Source of the DNA: Pohlia nutans
Taxonomy: Eukaryota > Streptophyta > Bryopsida > Bryales > Mniaceae
DNA length: 64,000 nucleotides
NCBI GenBank assembly: GCA_022496805.1
Contig: CM040091.1
Coordinates: 19,706,336 to 19,770,335, forward strand
Direction of reading: 5' to 3'
Shown: one piece after another, positions 32,232-44,926 of the stretch
Numbering within the stretch: the stretch's first letter is position 1
Layout: every line of letters begins with the position of its first letter
Made by a program: the position numbers and the translations under genes
The notes under the pieces: model-generated
The model's database searches: none
The model's input: the letters and a program-made list of their open reading frames with translations, nothing else
What the model was told of the DNA's origin: nothing

Positions 32232-33085
32232 GGCTGTTTCGGTCGATAGGGTGCGCGGCCGCGCACCCTATCCCATTCTCGTCTCTCTTTTCTCCTTTCA
32301 CTCCTCTCCCTCCGCTCATATATATAGAGGAGAGGGGGAGGGAGAGGGAGAAAGAGAGGGAGAGGGAGAAAGAGAGGGAGAGGGAGAAAGAGAGGGAGAG
32401 GGAGAGGAAAATGACAGAAAGAGGGAAGAAGGGAGGGAGAGGAAAATGACAGAAAGAGGGAAGAGGCGAGGGAGAAGCCGAAACGGCCGAAAAAAAAAAA
32501 AAAAAAATTTTTTTTTTTTTTTTTGGCCGCCGGTTAGGGTTCAGCCGGCGGCTGAACCCTAAAAAAAATCAATTTTTTAAAATTTATTTTAGGGTTCAGC
32601 ACCACAATGGCTGAACCCTATACAAAGAAGAAGAAAATCGAAAAAAAAAAAAAAAAAAAAAAGTTTTTTTTTTTTTTTTTTTTCTTTGTTGTGAGTGTAG
32701 GACTTGCGGCTGCCACAAGAAGGAAAAAAAATGAAAAGTAAGAAATGAAGAAATATAGAAGAAAAAGAAGAAGACAAGAAAGAAAACAAGATGGAGACAA
32801 GAAAGAAGACAAGAAGGAAAACAAGATGGAGACAAGAAAGAAGACACGAAAGAAAACAAGATAAAAGAAAAGATAAAAGAAAAGGTAAAAGAAAAGATAA
32901 AGATACGGATAAAAAATAAATAAAATAATTGTTTGTTTACAATGTAAGTGATTGTAGAAAGACAAAAATTGAAATTTTTTAGAGAATTTTTTAGACAAAA
33001 TTTTTATTGCGCCCAAGGGCCAAGTGCATGATTATATGGCCAAGTGCGTAAATAGCGAATTGCGCGTTGTGGTTGTATAGCGAAA
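31640..33085. mobile_element. Foldback-type structure with ~450-bp inverted arms and a hairpin-rich centre
   Basis: The left arm 31640-32098 and right arm 32598-33085 are reverse complements at roughly 85-90% (for example AATCACTTACATTGTAAACA and TTTACAATGTAAGTGATTGT; GGCCAAGTGC repeats at both outer ends). The arms contain (CTTTT/TTCTTGTC)n tracts. The ~500-bp centre holds at least four hairpins of the form AGGGTTCAGCC-n-GGCTGAACCCT and a perfect 28-bp palindrome at 32245-32272. It also has A/T homopolymers of 15 to 40 and the GA tract at 32326-32472. Frames here are low-complexity artefacts. Confidence 0.8.
32326..32472 (+). repeat. (GAGGGA/GAAAGA)n purine tract
   Basis: Repeats of GAGGGAGAGGGAGAAAGA, with enough spaced GGG runs to form a G-quadruplex on the plus strand. 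It lies in the centre of the foldback. Confidence 0.8.
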
Positions 33086-35172
33086 TAGTGAAATAGGCAT
33101 GAAAAAAGTAACCACGTAGCCCATTCTTCTTCATTTTATTCAAATTTCATGCAAGAATTTAGAAAGAGTATTTGAGTTTTAGCTAGAAGTCTGAAGAGAC
33201 ACTAAAAAAATGGTTAAAAAAAACCTGACTTAAAAAATAGGGTCTTGTTTATTCTTTCAAGGATAAAAGTCAAAAACTTATAGAAATAATATAAAGGTCT
33301 CTAAATTCAATGTTTGGTTTTATATATAATATACAATGCATTTTTTTAATTATAAAATATTTTAAAAATATAACATGAATATTCTAGTAAATTGTGAAAA
33401 TTTCTTTTACATCTATGGTCCCCGAATAAATACTTGGTTAACACATGAATATATAGAAAATAACTATAAGTATCCTCCTTGTGCAATAAGTATCAGAGCC
33501 TTTAAAGATCTTTTCAAGAGCATTTTTAGAAATATTTTAAAATGTGATTTGAGTTTAATGACTAAACGTCCATTGTGACTGGTCTATAGTGAATGGAATT
33601 GTGATTTTTAATCTCTATAGAAGAATCACAAAGGACATTCAATCTTTAAAGAGGTGTCACAGATGATATATTTTACATGATATGTCACATATGATTGAAC
33701 ATCATTCTAAACAAGGTAGGAATGCTCTCATTCTCTCAACAAGAACAAGTGCGTCAAAGTCATTTCATAGGTTTGGATTTAGAGTTTGAAAGTTAGCAAT
33801 TTTCAATCACCATTAAATTGGACTATATTATGAAAATACATTATTCTAAAAATAAATAAAAAAGTTAAAGCATGGCTAGATCATGGAGAATGTAAGATTT
33901 GGCAAAAGACATAAAGCCACTGAATGGCTATAATTTTCAACTAAAGTCTTACAAAATATATTGAAAGTATCTATCCCTATCATATTCAATATCTAAATTG
34001 TGTCAATAAAGTACAATACATGATATACTTAATACACATTCATTTTTCCTAACTTTTTTTGCTAGCCTTACAATCTCCGCTACTAATACTAACATAGTCA
34101 CTACATCCACTTTCTCACAATCATGCATCAAATTCAATAAAGGTTACACAACGGAATGAATGGATAGGTTATGTCTTAGAACTTTTGGAATGATGTGTTA
34201 CTTAAAATTTGATTTTTACCCTTGAAGAAATTTTTTTTTTTTTTAGACAAAAGAAGAATTATACCCCTAATGAAAGGCTACAATCTTCCACTTTTATAAA
34301 CTTAGCTCCTTTTGTTATATTAGTTCTTTTTTCCTATTATTCTTTAAATTAACCATGTGTTTGTATCCCCAATAAAACAAATGAGTGTAGAAAGCTCAAA
34401 AATCCATTACTAAAAATATTAAGATTTAAAAATAATTCCACTTGTTCATTCAGAAACAAAACATTTGGAACTATTTTAATAAGTAAAAGTCATCAAATGA
34501 TCTCCTTTTTTTAGTTTGTGACGTTGTGGTCATTCTTCAACAAATGCACTAAGAATATGAGGTTTAAATAAGAATTAAGACTAGAAACTTTTTACATATA
34601 AAAATTTATATCATTAAACTAAATTTAGTATCATATGATTTTTGGATTTTTATGCTTTTTTTTAACATTGATGGGAATTTTTTTAAATATTTTCTATAAC
34701 ATGATGATAGTCGTTAATTTTAGTGTTATCAAATCAGGAGTCTTGAAATAATTCAATAATTTCTAATTCCTTTTGGTAGAATTTATACCTTTTTATCATT
34801 TTATGATTGAAATTATAGAGTATATAAAATCTGAAGCTTGAGATTGAAAATTCTTTTGTAATTTGATTACAAATAAGATATTGACAATTTGTAAATAAGA
34901 TTTGTTTTGATCGGTTGAAATATAACACTCTAAGTGCAGTAGTGATTTTTGGAGATTTTTTGATTGCTCAATTCTATGAGTTGACTTTTTAAAGAGTACT
35001 TTTACACTGAAATCTTTGAAATTTTGGATGAATCACTACAACATGAGATGAGGCATAAAAATTTTATAAATCGAATCACGAAAGATAACTTCCCATAAAA
35101 TATATAGTAAAAAATTCACATTGCAAAAAGTCAATGCCGGATGAGAAAATTGTGTTTGACATGTTTGAAGTT
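33086..35172. other. AT-rich intergenic stretch, no gene seen
   Basis: About 70% A+T. The part near 34930-35160 resembles, in reverse, the interior of the element at 30147-30714. No coding signature. Confidence 0.5.
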
Positions 35173-35176
35173 TTAA

Positions 35177-36491
35177 CCCCTAAACTTTTGAGCGACCATA
35201 TTCTGGTCGTTCTATTTTTTGGGCAGCCTCCAGGGACCTCATACTTTTAAAAATTTCAATGAAAATTTTAGTGTAGCTTCCAAAAACTACACTCTACATG
35301 TCGCACTTCGTTTCATGTCATTCCAATAAGTGTTGCAAAAGTTATAAGCATTTGAATTTTTTGAAGCGAGATCGGGCAGCAAGATTTTTTTTTGTTTTTT
35401 ACTCTTTTTCAAAATTTCTTTTTTGATTCATAATTGATTGATCTTTGTCTACAAATGAAGCTTTAAATCTACCCATTTTGAGCAATGAGATAAAAATTAT
35501 GAGGAGGTCATTTTTTTGGGCAGTTTGGACAAAAAAACTTTGAAGCTCATTTCTAAACTCAATTTTCAATATTTTTTAATGAAATAAAAGGCACTAGGTG
35601 AAGATTTCCAAGTACATGATTCTCACCATTAAGATTGACATTTTACAATTCCATGTCAAACTTATTAATGATTTTTTTTTGCCTTTCACTTTGTACCCAC
35701 TTTTAGTAATTGTTGTATGAAAACTTTAATATGAGCTTTTTTCTTACAAGATTTTATATTTGAAGACTTAACTCAATTGTCAACATAGCCTTGCCATTCA
35801 ATGAATTTCTAACCCATTCAAAAAAAAGATATTAATTTCCAAAGTTCAAATTTGTCACCAGATTGAACCCCAAAAAATCTTCTTTTGCAACTTTGATCCT
35901 TATAATTTAAGAATCATTACAAGAAATTTGAGCCCTCTAAGAGGCCTCGAGTTTTTATTTTTATTTTAACTTTTTGAATTTTTTAAAAAATATTTAATTA
36001 ATATAAAAATATTAAAAAAATGAAATCTGATGTGGCATGAGTTCGACATTTCAAATTGGATATTAAACATTAAAAGTTTTTTTTTAATTTTTTTAATTTT
36101 TAATATATTTTTTAATATATTTTTAATATTAAAAATTGTTCAAATAATCTTTGAACATTTTTTAAACATTTTCTAAAAAATTTAAATAATATTTTTTATT
36201 TTATTTTATTAACATTTTATTTTTAAAAGTATCTTCATTTAAAAAATAATTCCAATAAAAAATTAGATTTTGGCCCGAACATCGAAAAAGCCTCTTGGAG
36301 GGCTCATTTCTCTTCTAATGCTAATGGTCATTTTGCTCTCAAATTTTGTGCTCACATGAAAATTCAAGTTGGGTATTAGATCTTATAGTTAAATGATGAA
36401 AAAACTAAAAAACATATGATTTCTTCTGCAACTTCCAAATGCTGCGTTTTTCATGATTTTTTGTGAGAATACGGTCAAGGAATTTTAGGGG
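35177..36491. mobile_element. 1.3-kb TTAA-flanked element
   Basis: Bounded by TTAA at 35173-35176 and 36492-36495, with ends CCCCTAAACTTTTGAG and GGAATTTTAGGGG. Very AT-rich, with no long reading frame, so non-autonomous. Confidence 0.75.
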
Positions 36492-36971
36492 TTAAGCCAT
36501 CATTTTTTATCATTTTATTTATTTATTATTATTTTTTTGACAGAAAGGAGGAAAAACCAAATGGCCAACACCATACAAAAAGATTTTGGCTTATTCAGCA
36601 CTGTTGATGGGGGTGTGTCTGACACCTTTGAACCTCAGTGTGCAACTCGCCCCTTGTTGTTCACTGACTAAAAACTTGCTGCACATGGCCGGGTACCCCA
36701 GCTATTTTATTTTTCCCTTGCAATGAATTTTGTTCCATTTGCGTCAGAGAACCCAACTTTCTGCACATGGGAAAATCAGGGTGGAAAATTCTTCTCGACA
36801 TCGGTGTCATTAGGGGAAAAAAAAGAACACAAAAAACTGGTGTAATTTCGTTCTTCATCCTCGATGGTAATTATCTGGCTTAGAGCGTGCCCACCGTACC
36901 ACTGAATTTTCAAGATTTTATGAAAAGTGTACAAAATTCAACATGCATAGTTTGGAAGCATGTATACCGGT

Positions 36972-37066
36972 AGTAGGAAGTCCTCACCCGAGGGATTACT
37001 GCGTAGAGAAACCCCAAGGTCGAGGGTTTCTCTGCGAAGTATTTGCAAGGGTGAGAGCTTCCTACT
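36972..37066. repeat. 95-bp stem-loop, candidate small-RNA precursor or MITE
   Basis: AGTAGGAAG pairs with CTTCCTACT at the base, CTCACCC with GGGTGAG in the middle, and CGTAGAGAAACCC with GGGTTTCTCTGCG (one G:U) next to a 9-base loop. The size fits a plant pre-miRNA hairpin, but no conserved miRNA sequence was recognised. Confidence 0.55.
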
Positions 37067-37261
37067 TAAAGCAACAAGGGAATTTATTTCACCATTTTTT
37101 CTCTCATGAGGGCATTCCATTTCAACATTTTCCTTTTGAGGGGATTTAGCTCTCTCCAACTCCCTCATTTTGTATATTTGAAGCAAAAACCTTCCGAATG
37201 CTTTGCAAGAGAGCCATTGCATATGAGTACGATATAGCAATACCTCAATACATCCATGTGT

Positions 37262-37450
37262 AACTGAGTTTAGAAAAGGTTGGGTATTCTAGTGTGATGG
37301 ACATTAATGATTATGCATGTATAGTGATTGTGATTGGTTCACAAACTATATAATTAGAGGGACACATAGTGGTTCCAGGGTGTGGAGATGATACCAAATT
37401 TTAGATGTAATCGATCAAGGGGTGAATTGAGGAACAAGGGTGCGTAAGCT
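37262..37450 (+). repeat. Dispersed repeat 'M', copy 3
   Basis: Homologous to 22018-22190. It is followed by an (ATTA)n run at about 37475-37502. Confidence 0.6.
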
Positions 37451-37502
37451 TATATGATGTCCACCAACAACTAGAATATTAATTAATTAATTAATTAATT
37501 TA

Positions 37503-39049
37503 CTAGCTTTGGGGTATATATAATGTTGCAGTACATACACCGAACACTTGTGAGTGCCACGGCCGAGGGAGGCCATCATGTACATGGAGCGTGTGTAAAA
37601 TCAGTGGTGATGAAGGTTGAATAATATGGGAGCCCGTCGCGTTCACAAAAAGGGAGGTGGTAGGGGGAGATGTAACAAGAGTGCCCCACATCATAATGAG
37701 CAGCTTCCAATAACTACCACAATTTTTCTGACTAACATTTGACCTTGACGCTGATTGCTGAGCTGCGCACTCGGCCTTCACTTCTCCCAGTGTCCTTATG
37801 TCAACATTACTGATAAGATTGTGGAGGTCCACCCATGTGCGCCTGTAGGACCGTTACTGAAAACCTGAAACAAAATTGCCTCGTAATGTGACATTTTGAA
37901 CAGATTCGAGGGCCAGTTTACGTTTGTGTTCGGTCAGCAGGCACCAATACCTGTCAGCTTAAGGATTTCAACCAATTTAGAGTGATGGTTTTCAATGATA
38001 AAAACTGCAGCACATAAAACTTTGGGTTCAATAACCAAACCCGATTTTTAATTAATTTCGTCACAATATACGATTTTTTTCTCAATTTTCAAACTTAATC
38101 TACATAGACCATTATCTATTCATGTTAGTAAGGGAACCAATATACTGGGTTTTCAGTTTGCTAATTTGACATTCATAATTGGTCATCAAACTAGTTGTGA
38201 TAATTTGATTGGGAACTCACGAAGTTGAAACTAGATGACTGGAATTCGTCCCTAACAGGTTCTGATGCTTCTACCTTAACGTCCTAACAGATTCTCTACT
38301 TATGAGTACTGAACTATTCATGCTGATTGTTACCCGGCTTTTGTTATCATCCGATTGTCGAAAATGATGAGAGAATATTGATGGAATCCGATTGGATTGC
38401 GCATTCAAGCCTTGCCACCAAAATGCATTAAAACCCTAGTGCTCTCATGAGGATTGCAACAAGGGCTGGGCGGTGGAATCATGTGCTCCTCAGGGATGTG
38501 TAAAGCTGTCACATGGAGTTTGCAGGCGACTTGTGGTGGCCCAGTCAGTCTGTGCACTTTCCTCCTCTTCTCTCTCTTCAAGTTCTCACTCCTTTGTAAA
38601 ATGTAAACTTTCAAATCATATCTAGATGCCATGATAAAAAAAGTCAGTGTAAATCATATCGCAACTGTTCACAGTTGCTGTCTGCTCGGATTCCGCCCAT
38701 ATCAAAATATTCAAGCGTATTCTCAAAATATTTTTACCATAATATTCACAAAATGTTCCTATCAAAACCCTAATTTGTCCAATCCTAACAAGAATATAGG
38801 ACCATCTTGATGCTTATTTGCGCTCGAAGAACACATCAGATGATGTAACCCCACCCATATATGACAACCCAATATCTCATATATTGTACGTGATCATCAT
38901 GTATTAGCAGGTAATGCTAAATAAATTAAAAAATTGAAACTATTTTTCAACAAATGTCAAATTTTGTGAATATTTTTTAAGATTCTCTTCCTCACCATAC
39001 ATTTAAAAATTAATTAACTAATTCCTAAATATTGGGATTCTCTTTTTAT

Positions 39050-39080
<31 letters not shown>

Positions 39081-39457
39081 CCAATTGTGACAACTGACTA
39101 GTACAATAGTGACCTTGGTTGGAGCAGGACATGATTTTCATTAGTTGACTTCTTGGCCAATGAAACAAGGGAAGATTTTAGCTACACCAATTATTGCCAT
39201 TAGTCCATTAGTATGAGTCACAAAATTAATGTGAGTTTTCCCATCAATCCTCACTACTCACTATGAGAATTCTCAATTACTGTGAGTCACACAGTTTTGT
39301 TCTAATATCACAATTACTATTAGAATATTGAAGTACTGTGACTCACAATAATCTGTGTTGTTTTTTTTTGTTTTTTGTTTTTTTGCAACCTAAATGATTT
39401 ACATTCTGAAAGATATTAACGGATTGGAGGAATGTGACAAGTGTGTGCTTGAGCCCT
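37503..39457. other. Intergenic stretch with unassigned open frames
   Basis: Minus-strand frames at 37503-37832 and 38405-38632 are open but match no family I know and show no linked exons. A T-run of about 30 lies at 39053-39080. The rest is AT-rich. Confidence 0.35.
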
Positions 39458-39460
39458 TCT

Positions 39461-39653
39461 CACTAGTAGCAAATCTGTCGTTTTTCATTCCTCATTTCAT
39501 GGGAACAGTGAATAGTACCAGAATATTATACTTACGTTTCTGTTTTCTTGTGACCAAATTACTCATCAGCACTAACACAACCCATGTGCTTGGTGCTGTT
39601 TCATTTCTTTTTCAATTACAGTGAGTGAAAAACAACACATTTCCTTTCTAGTG
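39461..39653 (+). mobile_element. CACTA-type MITE, copy C, TSD TCT
   Basis: A 193-bp element starting CACTAGTAGCAAA and ending TTTCCTTTCTAGTG, flanked by TCT on both sides (39458-39460, 39654-39656). Homologous to copies A and B. Confidence 0.9.
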
Positions 39654-40173
39654 TCTTAATCAAATTTTCTAATGGCATTTTTAGGAAACACGGTGTGCCC
39701 ACTGACGGACTGCAGCCTTGTGGAGGATGATGGTGAGATGTGCACAATCAGTGTGAGTCCTGTCCAAGAAATCTGAGTGAGTGAGTCCAAGAAACTGTAG
39801 ATGGGAGGAAGACATTCCAAAAGTTATATCATGGTCAATTCGTGCCAGTCCATGATGAAGAAACTTGAAAGATCTAGAATCATCTCTTGACTCCAGTACA
39901 GTTGGGCTTCGTGCATCGTAATAAGACAAAGAAAGAGGCCGGGGAGCATGAATGGAAGGAGTCGTCAGTCATGGCTGCAATGCATCCCTGCATTAGTCTC
40001 CCCACTTGAGAACAATGTGACAGTGTGCGCTTTGTACGAACTAGCTGGGGCCAGCAGGCACGGGACAGCAAGTAACGAATATTGTATAATTTTGGACAAC
40101 AAGCTGCCACTTCTCTTAAATTTCGTTTCATTTTATTTGATTTTTGAGGCAAATTATGATTTGAGTGGCTTAA

Positions 40174-40391
40174 CTCCCTAAAGGACCAAGGATTCATGGT
40201 TTTAAAATGACAAATTCAATTAATCATATTGTGAAATATATGCAATTCAGATGAGGCTAAATTCTGTATCAATGGAATTAGTGAAGAATAACACATACGA
40301 TGGTCAAGAAACAAACAAATTTGAACAAAAGGAAGTTCACAGAGAACCTAGGACTCAAAAATGCAATTTGGACTTTTTGATCTTTTAGGGG
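40174..40391 (-). mobile_element. TTAA-flanked MITE, family Z
   Basis: A 218-bp element bounded by TTAA at 40170-40173 and 40392-40395, ends TCCCTAAAGGACC and GATCTTTTAGGGG. Homologous to 52477-52703. Confidence 0.85.
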
Positions 40392-40538
40392 TTAAATTAT
40401 GGCAGGAAATTTATATAAAAAAATTCAAGCTTGCCCTCTAGGGACACAAGGCACTCCAAGACTAGGACATTGGATTATATTGAAGCCCATGAAAAACTAG
40501 GGTGCTCAAGCTCTACCCCTGCAGCAGTGGGTCAAATA

Positions 40539-40668
40539 CACTAGTAGAAAAGGTGACGCTTCCAGGCGCTTCAAGGGAGATGCCCAGGCAAAATCACTAT
40601 GCATGCGTGGAATTAGGCACTACTTACCTGGGCATCTCTTATGGCAATTGCCAACTTTTTTTCTAGTG
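40539..40668. mobile_element. Second, unrelated CACTA-type MITE, TSD ATA
   Basis: A 130-bp element starting CACTAGTAGAAAAGG and ending CTTTTTTTCTAGTG, flanked by ATA on both sides (40536-40538, 40669-40671). It has an internal inverted pair (AGATGCCCAGG / CCTGGGCATCT) and only the termini in common with copies A-C. Confidence 0.85.
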
Positions 40669-40733
40669 ATATGACACTAAATTTGATCACATTTAGTTGC
40701 AGTGCCCCTTTTTTATTCAGTCGTTCAACTAAG

Positions 40734-40914
40734 GTAATCCACCCTACTTCTGCCACCATTCATTTGGAAGTCACTCTATTTGTGCTACTATGTTCTAGTC
40801 TTGTACATGCATGATATTAAAAAAATTAAATGTAAGATGTTGATACATAATGACCATAAAGTGGCACAAATAGTCACATGACACAAATAAGGTGACTATG
40901 TTACATTAGTTCTT
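40734..40914. repeat. Copy of the 'CACCCTATTTGTG' dispersed repeat
   Basis: AAGGTAATCCACCCTA through CACAAATAAGGTGACTATG, inverted ends partly preserved; related to 60746-60880. Confidence 0.6.
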
Positions 40915-42342
40915 ACACTCTCTCCTCACTAATTGCATCCTCCACACTCATTAGCCAAATTTAAATCACAAATTTGAGTCAAATTAATCAATTTTGAATC
41001 ACTAAAGACATGTCATGAGCGACATTTAGTCATTTTACTAGTGACTAACTGGAAAATTAAAAAATTGTAAGTGAGCTATATTTCCAAGTTTCATGGAGAA
41101 ACATATGAAAATCTATTGATTAACATACGTCCCGCAATAAGGATTGTCATATTGGGAAGGTACAGATAATTGGATGTGTCCTTCAGGCATGGATGGGTGA
41201 ACAGGATGGTCCTTTTGCCTTGTTAAAGTTGCACAAGTTAGGGTGATAATAGGAATCTTTTGTGAATATGCTTGAATATTTCGATATTGAGTAAGTGATG
41301 AAGGCAGGCGGGCAGACAGATGGTCGGTTGGGCCGGTGCCATGACAACCATGCATGCCCAGCTTGTACTGCACCAAGCTAATTCTCTTGCAGGTCACCTT
41401 TAACATGAATTGAAATTCTTATACATGTATGTTTTTTTACTCGTTATGGAGTACTCCTAATCAATTCGATCTTCACTTTTGTACTTGATTTGGATGGCGT
41501 GACCAAAAAACACAGTAGTCAAAAGGTAAGGCTTGGCATCTGAACATAAAAGCCACTCTTCAACGTTGTGGTTGCAACATTCACAGTACACCCTTGAATC
41601 CTTGAGCAACATTATTGCCTGGAGATTAGAGTTTACAGGCAGGAATAAATACATAGTAGACTGATCCACTTGGAAGACCTGGCCCCAGTTTTACGCGGAC
41701 AAATCATGCAAGCTACGCAAATTCCAATACTGCTTGCATAGTCTGCTGCACAGATATTTGAAATCAACTTCTGCAGTTTACATGTGTACATGCCCAGTGC
41801 CCAAGACAGACAAACGAACAAATAACTTAAGACTCTTTTTGGCACCAACGCCTCAAGAGATTAATGTTGGGCAAACGTACAGCCCCTGTCCAGTACAATC
41901 ACTAGTGCTCTCAACATTACAGAATTCTGAGCTCTAGCTTGTTTGGCGCTAATTACACTGTCTAGCTCCCTTCCTAAAAAACTGTTTTGAATCTGAAATC
42001 TGTTAATGGATAATTGATCTACCAATCTATCCACTCTAGTTTTGACAAGGTAAGTAACTTAATTTTAATTACAAATGGATGCTCAAAGTGATGGTCTTAT
42101 ATTGAACATGGTTCACTGCAATGCTGTAAGTTGATGACACAAGATATCAATTTGCAGCAACCATTTTTGAGTTATTTCAGGAGCCTGGCAACCTGTTCCT
42201 CTGCCCTTGGATGTTCACTCTGTTTTTTCCTACACTGAAATACAAGCCATTGTACATCAAAATTCTCTCACTCAGATTGAAGGAAAAGTAATCAAATCAA
42301 TCACTCCAAGAGATTAATTTAAAAAAACCTGCGGTGATTGAA
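40915..42342. other. Intergenic region downstream of the MYB gene
   Basis: Includes the probable MYB 3' UTR near 42.0-42.3 kb. Open frames at 41.1-41.9 kb on both strands resemble nothing I know. Confidence 0.4.
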
Positions 42343-44559
42343 CTAATTAATCTGGTCAAGAACGGCTGCCATCCGTTGAAGCTCCTGCGACATAGGCCCA
42401 TGGCCATACATATTGTCTGCTGCAGTGGTTGCCTGAACCTGCATTTGCCAATTCACACAATTGGTATTAAAATGGACATGACGACCACTCTCAGCCGGCA
42501 ATCCCATGGCATTATTATTCAGCGTCGCATCGTCGTGGGCATGGCGAAGTCCCATGTGCTCCAAATCACGCCATTTCATCCCATCGAATGGCGGATTATT
42601 GTTATTATTATTCTCACCCTCCGAGAGTATTAATCGCCTCTCGGTGTTGGTGCTGCTACTGCTCCCGGGCGGATCCCTGCCATTGTACGGAACGAATGGC
42701 CGCGTCTCTGCGACATCCACATTCATGGTGATCATGGAGCTCAAGTCGCCTCGGTCGTGGTACCCCGGGGGGCTGGGCAAGAAGGGGCCCAGCCGCATCT
42801 CCACCTCAGGCTGGTGCGCGGATGACGTGGCGGATGACGTGGCGGGGCCGGGTTGGAGCAGCCAGAAGACCGGGTTGAACACTGGGGGCACCATGGTAGT
42901 GGCTGCTGCAGGCTTGTTACTAGCGCCAGCTGGGGAGCCTGATAATTCATGACCGTGTGTCAGAGAATTAGCAGGCAGTGTGGCCTTGGGAGCCAACGAC
43001 TGCCTGCTCTTGATATTCAGAAGGTGCTCCACCCCATCCCCATGCTCAGTACTAACTGTGCTAGTACTCCCCGGCAATCTATTGAAATCCACGAACGTTG
43101 CCGCACTGTGCATCGCCGTTGCTCTGGTTGGATTGCAGTACATCACATCCTCCATGGATTGTTGGATGGGCTGAGGGTGGAACAGAGACTGCGCTTTGAA
43201 CTCATTGCTAGTGCTCCCGAACCTCATGAATGAACGGTCCGCAAACTCATTCGAATTATTATTCATCACCCCTGTATGATGACTGGAAGAACTCTCCGCT
43301 CCGTGATGAATGTTGGTATTCACAGCCTGTAGTTGTTGCTGATTCGATTCCGGAGTAACCAGCCTGTGTGTATCCGGGTCGATGCCGATACTGCGCAGCT
43401 TCCGCTTGATGCACGAGTTCCAGACGTTTTTAATCTCGTTGTCCGTGCGGCCTGGCAATTGCGTGGCGATCTGTGACCACCTGCAGGAACATAATTTTGT
43501 AAAAGCGTTAATTATGTTGAATGCATTCGTGCTTGGACAAGTTCAAAGGGCTTTTAATTTATTGATCGAAGTTACTGCAACTTAGTGAATCGATAGCAAA
43601 GAGAAAGCTAGACTGAGGTTGATCGAGAGGACCTGTTACCAAGTGCTGCATGCAAGTCAATGATCAGATTCTCTTCAGCCGCGGAGAACACCCCTCGTTT
43701 CAGATCGGGTCTAAGGTAGTTGATCCATCGCAGCCGGCAGCTCTTCCCACACCGTTGCAGACCTGATAGATTAACAAATATTAACGTTAATCGTGATCAG
43801 TCCACGGGTGTTAATTAACATATATTCGTTTAACATAAACGTGAGAAACGTAACTTACTGTACAATCGTTTCGTGTTCCTAGACTGTCCTGTACAGCCTG
43901 GTCTCAAGATTAGTGTAATGACCCAGGTAACTGTCTACTTAGCAGTTAGTACGTCTTCCTCCCAAAGAGGACAAAAAGAACGTCGATATACATGTTCGTT
44001 AATCAGTCAATTACAACTACAATGTGCTTGGGGTTACTGCAGACTATCAATGTACGTAACATCGCACCAGGAATATATGATTACACTCTTCGGTTCTGCT
44101 ATTCCAAGAGACTGCTAAACTATTCACCAGTACCGGCTAATTAATTGGGTTATCGAATAATCAACCTGCCGAGGACGTTCAACAGCTGCAAAAACATCAA
44201 GAATTTCGAGACTATGACGTAGAAGCTAAAACTGATCATTTCTCAGGCCATTAGAATTACGGAACTGCTAATTAGCCTTACGTTGTTATAACTAATTAAT
44301 ATATCGAAGACGAGACTTAAGCTAGCAAGGCTGTACGTTAACGAGTGTCGTCGTTGGAAGAAGTGGTCACGGCTGTTACAACATAACAGATCGTTTATGA
44401 ATTGGAGAGTTAGAAAAGCCACGCACCCGCTTGCTTGGGGACAGCGCTCCAACAGCCATGGCCGTGCTTAGTGATGTAACGCACCAGCTTCTCATCCTCC
44501 TCGGGCGACCACAGCCCTTTCTTCAGTTTTTGTTTGTGACAACACGAGTGACGGCCCAT
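42343..44559 (-). CDS. R2R3-MYB transcription factor, MYB61/50/55/86-like (subgroup 13), complete
   Basis: Three exons in transcript order: 44427-44559 (133 bp), 43633-43762 (130 bp) and 42343-43480 (stop TAG), giving 466 aa. Exon sizes and both intron positions are those conserved in plant R2R3-MYBs. The N terminus [20 protein letters not shown], then [33 protein letters not shown] and [18 protein letters not shown] give complete R2 (about 14-64) and R3 (about 67-115) repeats with the regular Trp spacing. The motif [17 protein letters not shown] replaces the usual FWNSCLKKKL. The long C-terminal region is rich in Ser, Asn, His and Pro. Subgroup-13 MYBs control lignin and mucilage deposition and stomatal aperture in flowering plants; the target set here is unknown. 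The leader is about 800 nt and holds tandem repeats and a possible uORF. Confidence 0.93.
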
Positions 44560-44926
44560 GATCCTCAGTACTACTCCTACGTCAACACTGATCCAGCTCT
44601 CGGCTCTATGTCACTCCCTTCCTCAGCTCCCTCTCACACAACAGCGGTAGACTCATCACGTCGCTTGTTCACAATTCATCTTCCTGCTGGCGTGCATACC
44701 ACGTTCCGGTGTCTTCGTAGCCCGATACACACATCACTGTCTCATAGTAAGTCCCAGATCTCCAGAACCGATTTATCACAGTCACCCGCCGCCTCAAGTT
44801 CCAACCCTAGATATATACCTTTGCCAATGTTGAAAGCTGCTGCGTACTTAACTTCCAACCTCCCAGTCGGTAATAATTCTCCTTCGAGAAACGCCGCAAG
44901 GAGAGGATCGATGAAGAACGATGCTA

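Noticed and set aside
31665..33016. Phe/Leu/Ser- or Lys/Glu-rich frames of 70-130 codons
   Set aside because: They arise from TTC/CTT, A and T tracts in the foldback arms and have no protein-like composition.
37503..37832. 109-codon minus-strand frame
   Set aside because: The frame is open but composition and codon pattern are not convincing, and no domain is visible.
42506..43233. Plus-strand frames of up to 148 codons
   Set aside because: Antisense shadows of MYB exon 3.
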